Assembly (NCBI GenBank): GCA_036170135.1
Contig: JAVHOP010000059.1
Coordinates: 1 to 14,167, forward strand
Length of the DNA stretch: 14,167 nucleotides
Direction: 5' to 3'
Source of the DNA: CG1-02-35-72 sp036170135
GTDB lineage: Bacteria; Bacteroidota; Bacteroidia; Flavobacteriales; Flavobacteriaceae
The position numbers and the translations under genes are program-made. Under the pieces are notes generated by a model. It did no database searches. It had not been told where the DNA came from and saw only the letters and a program-made list of their open reading frames with translations. Positions 11,713 through 14,167 of this stretch are shown piece by piece (position 1 is the stretch's first letter; each line of letters starts with the position of its first letter).

Positions 11713-13281
11713 ATGACAATCATTCAATTATTCTATTTTTTTATTGCCGTACAAATCATACATTTTCTAGGAACTTACAAATTATATGTCAAGGCAGGAA
11801 GACAAGCGTGGGAAGCTGCTGTGCCCATTTACAATGCGGTGGTTTTAATGCAAATCATTAACCGTCCAAAATGGTGGGTTATTTTGTTGTTTATTCCTAT
11901 TATTAATTTATTGATGTTTCCGGTTTTATGGGTAGAGACCATTCGGAGCTTTGGTCATCACTCAAAACAAGATACTTGGTTGGTTTTGCTTACATTAGGA
12001 CTTTATATTTTTTACCTAAATTATATAAAATCAGGCGAATATATTACAGAGCGCAGTTTAAAACCGCGCACTAATACCGGCGAGTGGGTGAGTTCTATAG
12101 TGTTTGCCATTGTGGCAGCAACAATGGTTCATACTTATTTTATGCAACCTTATACCATTCCAACATCCTCTTTAGAAAAATCCTTATTAATAGGTGATTT
12201 TTTGTTTGTGAGCAAGTTTCATTATGGCGCAAGAACACCAATAACGGCAGTTTCAATTCCGATGGTTCATGATACATTTCCTGCTATACCAGTCCCTTTT
12301 TTAGGTTTTCATATCACCCCACAATTCAGGTCTTATTTAAAAAAGCCACAGTTGCCTTATTTTCGTTTTCCTGGATTGCAAAGCATCCATCGCAATGATA
12401 TCGTGGTATTTAATTGGCCTGCAGATACCGTTGAGCAGTTTTTTAGAACGCCCGATCACATGATTAGAAAACCTATCGATAAAAAATCAAATTATGTAAA
12501 ACGTTGCGTTGGCATTGCCGGCGATACCTTAAGTATTGTTGATGGCTTTGTTTATATTAACGGTAAAAAAAGTATTTTGCCCGATCGTGCAAAACCACAA
12601 TACGATTATACAGTTTATACAGATAATCAGCAAATTAGCACAAATAGTATTGAAAATAGATATCACGCCAGAGAATGGGGACGTTACCAAAACGGCAATT
12701 ATAGAATGAATTTGGATGATGAAGATGCCGAATTACTAGCCAAAAATCCAATGGTTAAAAAGATGGAACGCGAAGTAATTCCTGTAGGAGTTCGTGAAGA
12801 TGTGTTTCCACATCAAGATAGCCTAAAATGGAATCGCGATAATTATGGCCCATTTTATATTCCAGAACAAGGTAAAACCATCGCATTAAGCTTAGATAAC
12901 TTACCACTTTACAGTAAAATTATCGGCGAATACGAAAAAAATGATTTGAAAGTAGAAAATGGTAAAATTTATATCAATGGCATTGAGGCTTCAACTTATA
13001 CTTTTAAGCAAAATTATTATTGGATGATGGGTGATAACCGCGACCATTCCGAAGATTCTAGATATTGGGGATTTGTGCCTTTTGATCATATTGTAGGCAA
13101 GCCTGTTTTTATTTGGATGAGTTGGGATAGCAATGCCAAAGGATTTGAGAAAGTCCGTTGGAATCGCGTGTTTACAACAGTTGGTGGCGATGGAGCGCGC
13201 GTGTCTTACTTGTATTATTTTTTAGGGGCTTTAGGTATTTGGTTTGGCTTTGATTTTTTTAGAAGACGTCAAAAAAGTTAA
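11713..13281 (+). CDS. lepB: Signal peptidase I with an N-terminal DUF5684-like membrane domain
   Basis: The 522-residue membrane protease (family S26A) removes signal peptides from exported proteins. The first 110 residues form a separate domain with hydrophobic segments at about 2-20, 54-76 and 88-104. The AGRQAWEAAVPIYNAVVLMQ block (residues 28-47) resembles DUF5684-type proteins. The transmembrane anchor of the peptidase follows (about 126-143). The catalytic Ser is most likely Ser153 in IPTSSLEKSLL, aligned to the classic PSGSMxPTL. The general base is Lys263 in YVKRCVGIAGD. The box E motif GDNRDHSEDSRYWGFVP is at 440-456. About 110 extra residues lie between the Lys block and box E (about 285-395). 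A C-terminal hydrophobic helix (about 497-515) ends in FFRRRQKS. E. coli LepB has 324 residues; long forms are usual in Bacteroidota. Confidence 0.94.
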   Translation: MTIIQLFYFFIAVQIIHFLGTYKLYVKAGRQAWEAAVPIYNAVVLMQIINRPKWWVILLFIPIINLLMFPVLWVETIRSFGHHSKQDTWLVLLTLGLYIFYLNYIKSGEYITERSLKPRTNTGEWVSSIVFAIVAATMVHTYFMQPYTIPTSSLEKSLLIGDFLFVSKFHYGARTPITAVSIPMVHDTFPAIPVPFLGFHITPQFRSYLKKPQLPYFRFPGLQSIHRNDIVVFNWPADTVEQFFRTPDHMIRKPIDKKSNYVKRCVGIAGDTLSIVDGFVYINGKKSILPDRAKPQYDYTVYTDNQQISTNSIENRYHAREWGRYQNGNYRMNLDDEDAELLAKNPMVKKMEREVIPVGVREDVFPHQDSLKWNRDNYGPFYIPEQGKTIALSLDNLPLYSKIIGEYEKNDLKVENGKIYINGIEASTYTFKQNYYWMMGDNRDHSEDSRYWGFVPFDHIVGKPVFIWMSWDSNAKGFEKVRWNRVFTTVGGDGARVSYLYYFLGALGIWFGFDFFRRRQKS

Positions 13282-13298
13282 GACTTAATTTCAATTTA

Positions 13299-13919
13299 AT
13301 GCTTATTCATCCCAGTTATTTTGGTAGTATTAGTCAGTTTGCCTTTATGGTAAAACAACCAATTATTTATTTAGAAGTCTGCGATAATTATCAAAAACAA
13401 ACTTATAGAAATCGCACTAATATTTATGGAGCAAGTGGCAAATTAATGCTAAATATTCCTATTATTCACAATAAAGAAGCAAAAAGACAACTCACAAAAG
13501 ACGTCAGAATTGAGCGTCAGTTTAATTGGAGAAAACAGCATCTAAAATCAATTAAAAATGCTTATCAAACGTCTCCTTTTTTTGAGTTTTATGAAGATGA
13601 TTTTGCTGCTTTTTACCAGACAGACTTCATACGTTTACTGGAGGTAAATTTGGCAAGCCTAAAACTGATAACTAATTTGTTAGACTTGGAAATTGAATTT
13701 CGAGAAACAACAGAATATAAGCCTATTATTGAAAATAAAAATGATTATAGGTTTTTAATAAGCGCTAAAAGTAAACCCATTTTTAGGTTTGATTCCTATA
13801 AACAGTTATTCGATGATAAACACGGATTTCTGCCAAATTTAAGTATTTTAGATTTATTGTTTATGGAAGGTCCAAACGCTTTAAATTATCTTGAGAATCT
13901 AGTTCCCGAAATTCATTAA
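13299..13919 (+). CDS. WbqC-family protein
   Basis: This 206-residue protein fits the WbqC-like family (PF08889): HPSYFGSISQFAFM (residues 4-17), YQKQTYRNRTNI (31-42) and WRKQHLKSIKNAYQTSPFF (77-95) are its conserved blocks. Some family members sit in O-antigen gene clusters, but the biochemical role is not well established. The ATG lies 17 bases after the lepB stop without a terminator, so the two are probably cotranscribed. No transmembrane segment or signal peptide is seen, so it should be cytoplasmic. The end of the protein (KPIFRFDSYKQLFDDKHGFL, 159-178, then LSILDLLFMEGP) is also family-like, suggesting a complete gene. Confidence 0.87.
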   Translation: MLIHPSYFGSISQFAFMVKQPIIYLEVCDNYQKQTYRNRTNIYGASGKLMLNIPIIHNKEAKRQLTKDVRIERQFNWRKQHLKSIKNAYQTSPFFEFYEDDFAAFYQTDFIRLLEVNLASLKLITNLLDLEIEFRETTEYKPIIENKNDYRFLISAKSKPIFRFDSYKQLFDDKHGFLPNLSILDLLFMEGPNALNYLENLVPEIH

Positions 13920-14167
13920 TCGAGATTTTTGATAATCTTTAATTAGGTTTGGCTGCTTTTCTTAACTCAAAATTATTTTGATCCTAAAAATATGGAAGAT
14001 ATAACCTCTGCAAAAAATATTACTTAACAATGCAACTTAGGATTTTTTATTTTTTATTTGAGTAGGATGAAAGCAAAATATTTTTATAATTTTTTATATT
14101 TCACGATATCTCAACGGTGTTTTTTAGATATAAACTTTATATTTGCCAACTAAATTTATCTGTTTTG
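13920..14167. other. Noncoding tail after the WbqC gene
   Basis: I find no convincing gene in these 248 bases. Just after the stop there is a weak 5-base hairpin (AGATT 13923-13927, AATCT 13934-13938) followed by TT. Further on, ATCCTAA (13981-13987) and TTAGGAT (14037-14043) form an inverted repeat 49 bases apart, and the second arm runs into a long T-rich tract, which may end transcription. A promoter-like site then points out of the window. A 28-codon open frame at 14067-14153 overlaps that promoter and resembles nothing I know. Confidence 0.5.
14117..14145 (+). promoter_or_regulatory. Promoter-like site pointing out of the window
   Basis: TATATTTG at 14138-14145 is a full match to the Bacteroidota -7 consensus and identical to that of rpmH and the MerR regulator. 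The -33 partner is imperfect: GTG at 14117-14119 with an 18-base spacer. It probably drives a gene that begins beyond the window end. Confidence 0.5.

Noticed and set aside
14067..14153. 28-codon frame beginning MKAKYFYNFL
   Set aside because: It runs through a promoter-like site, is AT-driven in composition and has no recognisable features.

Overview
This window looks like chromosomal DNA from the family Flavobacteriaceae (phylum Bacteroidota). It is AT-rich. Its promoters fit the Bacteroidota form (TTTG, about 19 bases, then TAnnTTTG) rather than -35/-10 boxes. Several proteins have the lineage's usual shape: CarB without its C-terminal regulatory domain, a long signal peptidase I with an N-terminal membrane domain, and the order parA-parB-DUF5683-dapB. 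All genes look intact except the first, which is cut by the window edge. I see no mobile element, CRISPR array or tRNA/rRNA gene.

Positions 1-4359, minus strand: a carotenoid locus. A CarH/LitR-type MerR regulator with an apparently intact vitamin B12 site has its own promoter. Downstream is a second promoter and a tightly packed operon: crtI (phytoene desaturase), crtB (phytoene synthase), a small exported protein of unknown function, crtZ (beta-carotene hydroxylase), and the first 21 codons of a CrtYcd-type lycopene cyclase. Together these would make phytoene, lycopene, beta-carotene and then zeaxanthin. The regulator suggests control by light and B12.

Positions 4371-7606, minus strand: ribosomal protein L34 (rpmH; found by reading the minus strand) with a near-ideal promoter and a strong terminator, then carB with its own terminator.

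Positions 7664-11658, plus strand: an SDR of the 2,4-dienoyl-CoA reductase type, then parA, parB, a DUF5683 membrane protein and dapB in a compact run closed by a terminator. This links chromosome segregation with lysine/peptidoglycan precursor synthesis.

Positions 11713-13919, plus strand: signal peptidase I and a WbqC-family protein. The last 248 bases are noncoding as far as I can see, and contain a promoter-like site pointing out of the window.

Most of the window is conserved housekeeping sequence. The parts most worth a second look are the B12-photoreceptor-like regulator with its possible operators, the unknown protein in the carotenoid operon, and the CarB that lacks its allosteric domain. 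I found no clear evidence of a wholly new system.
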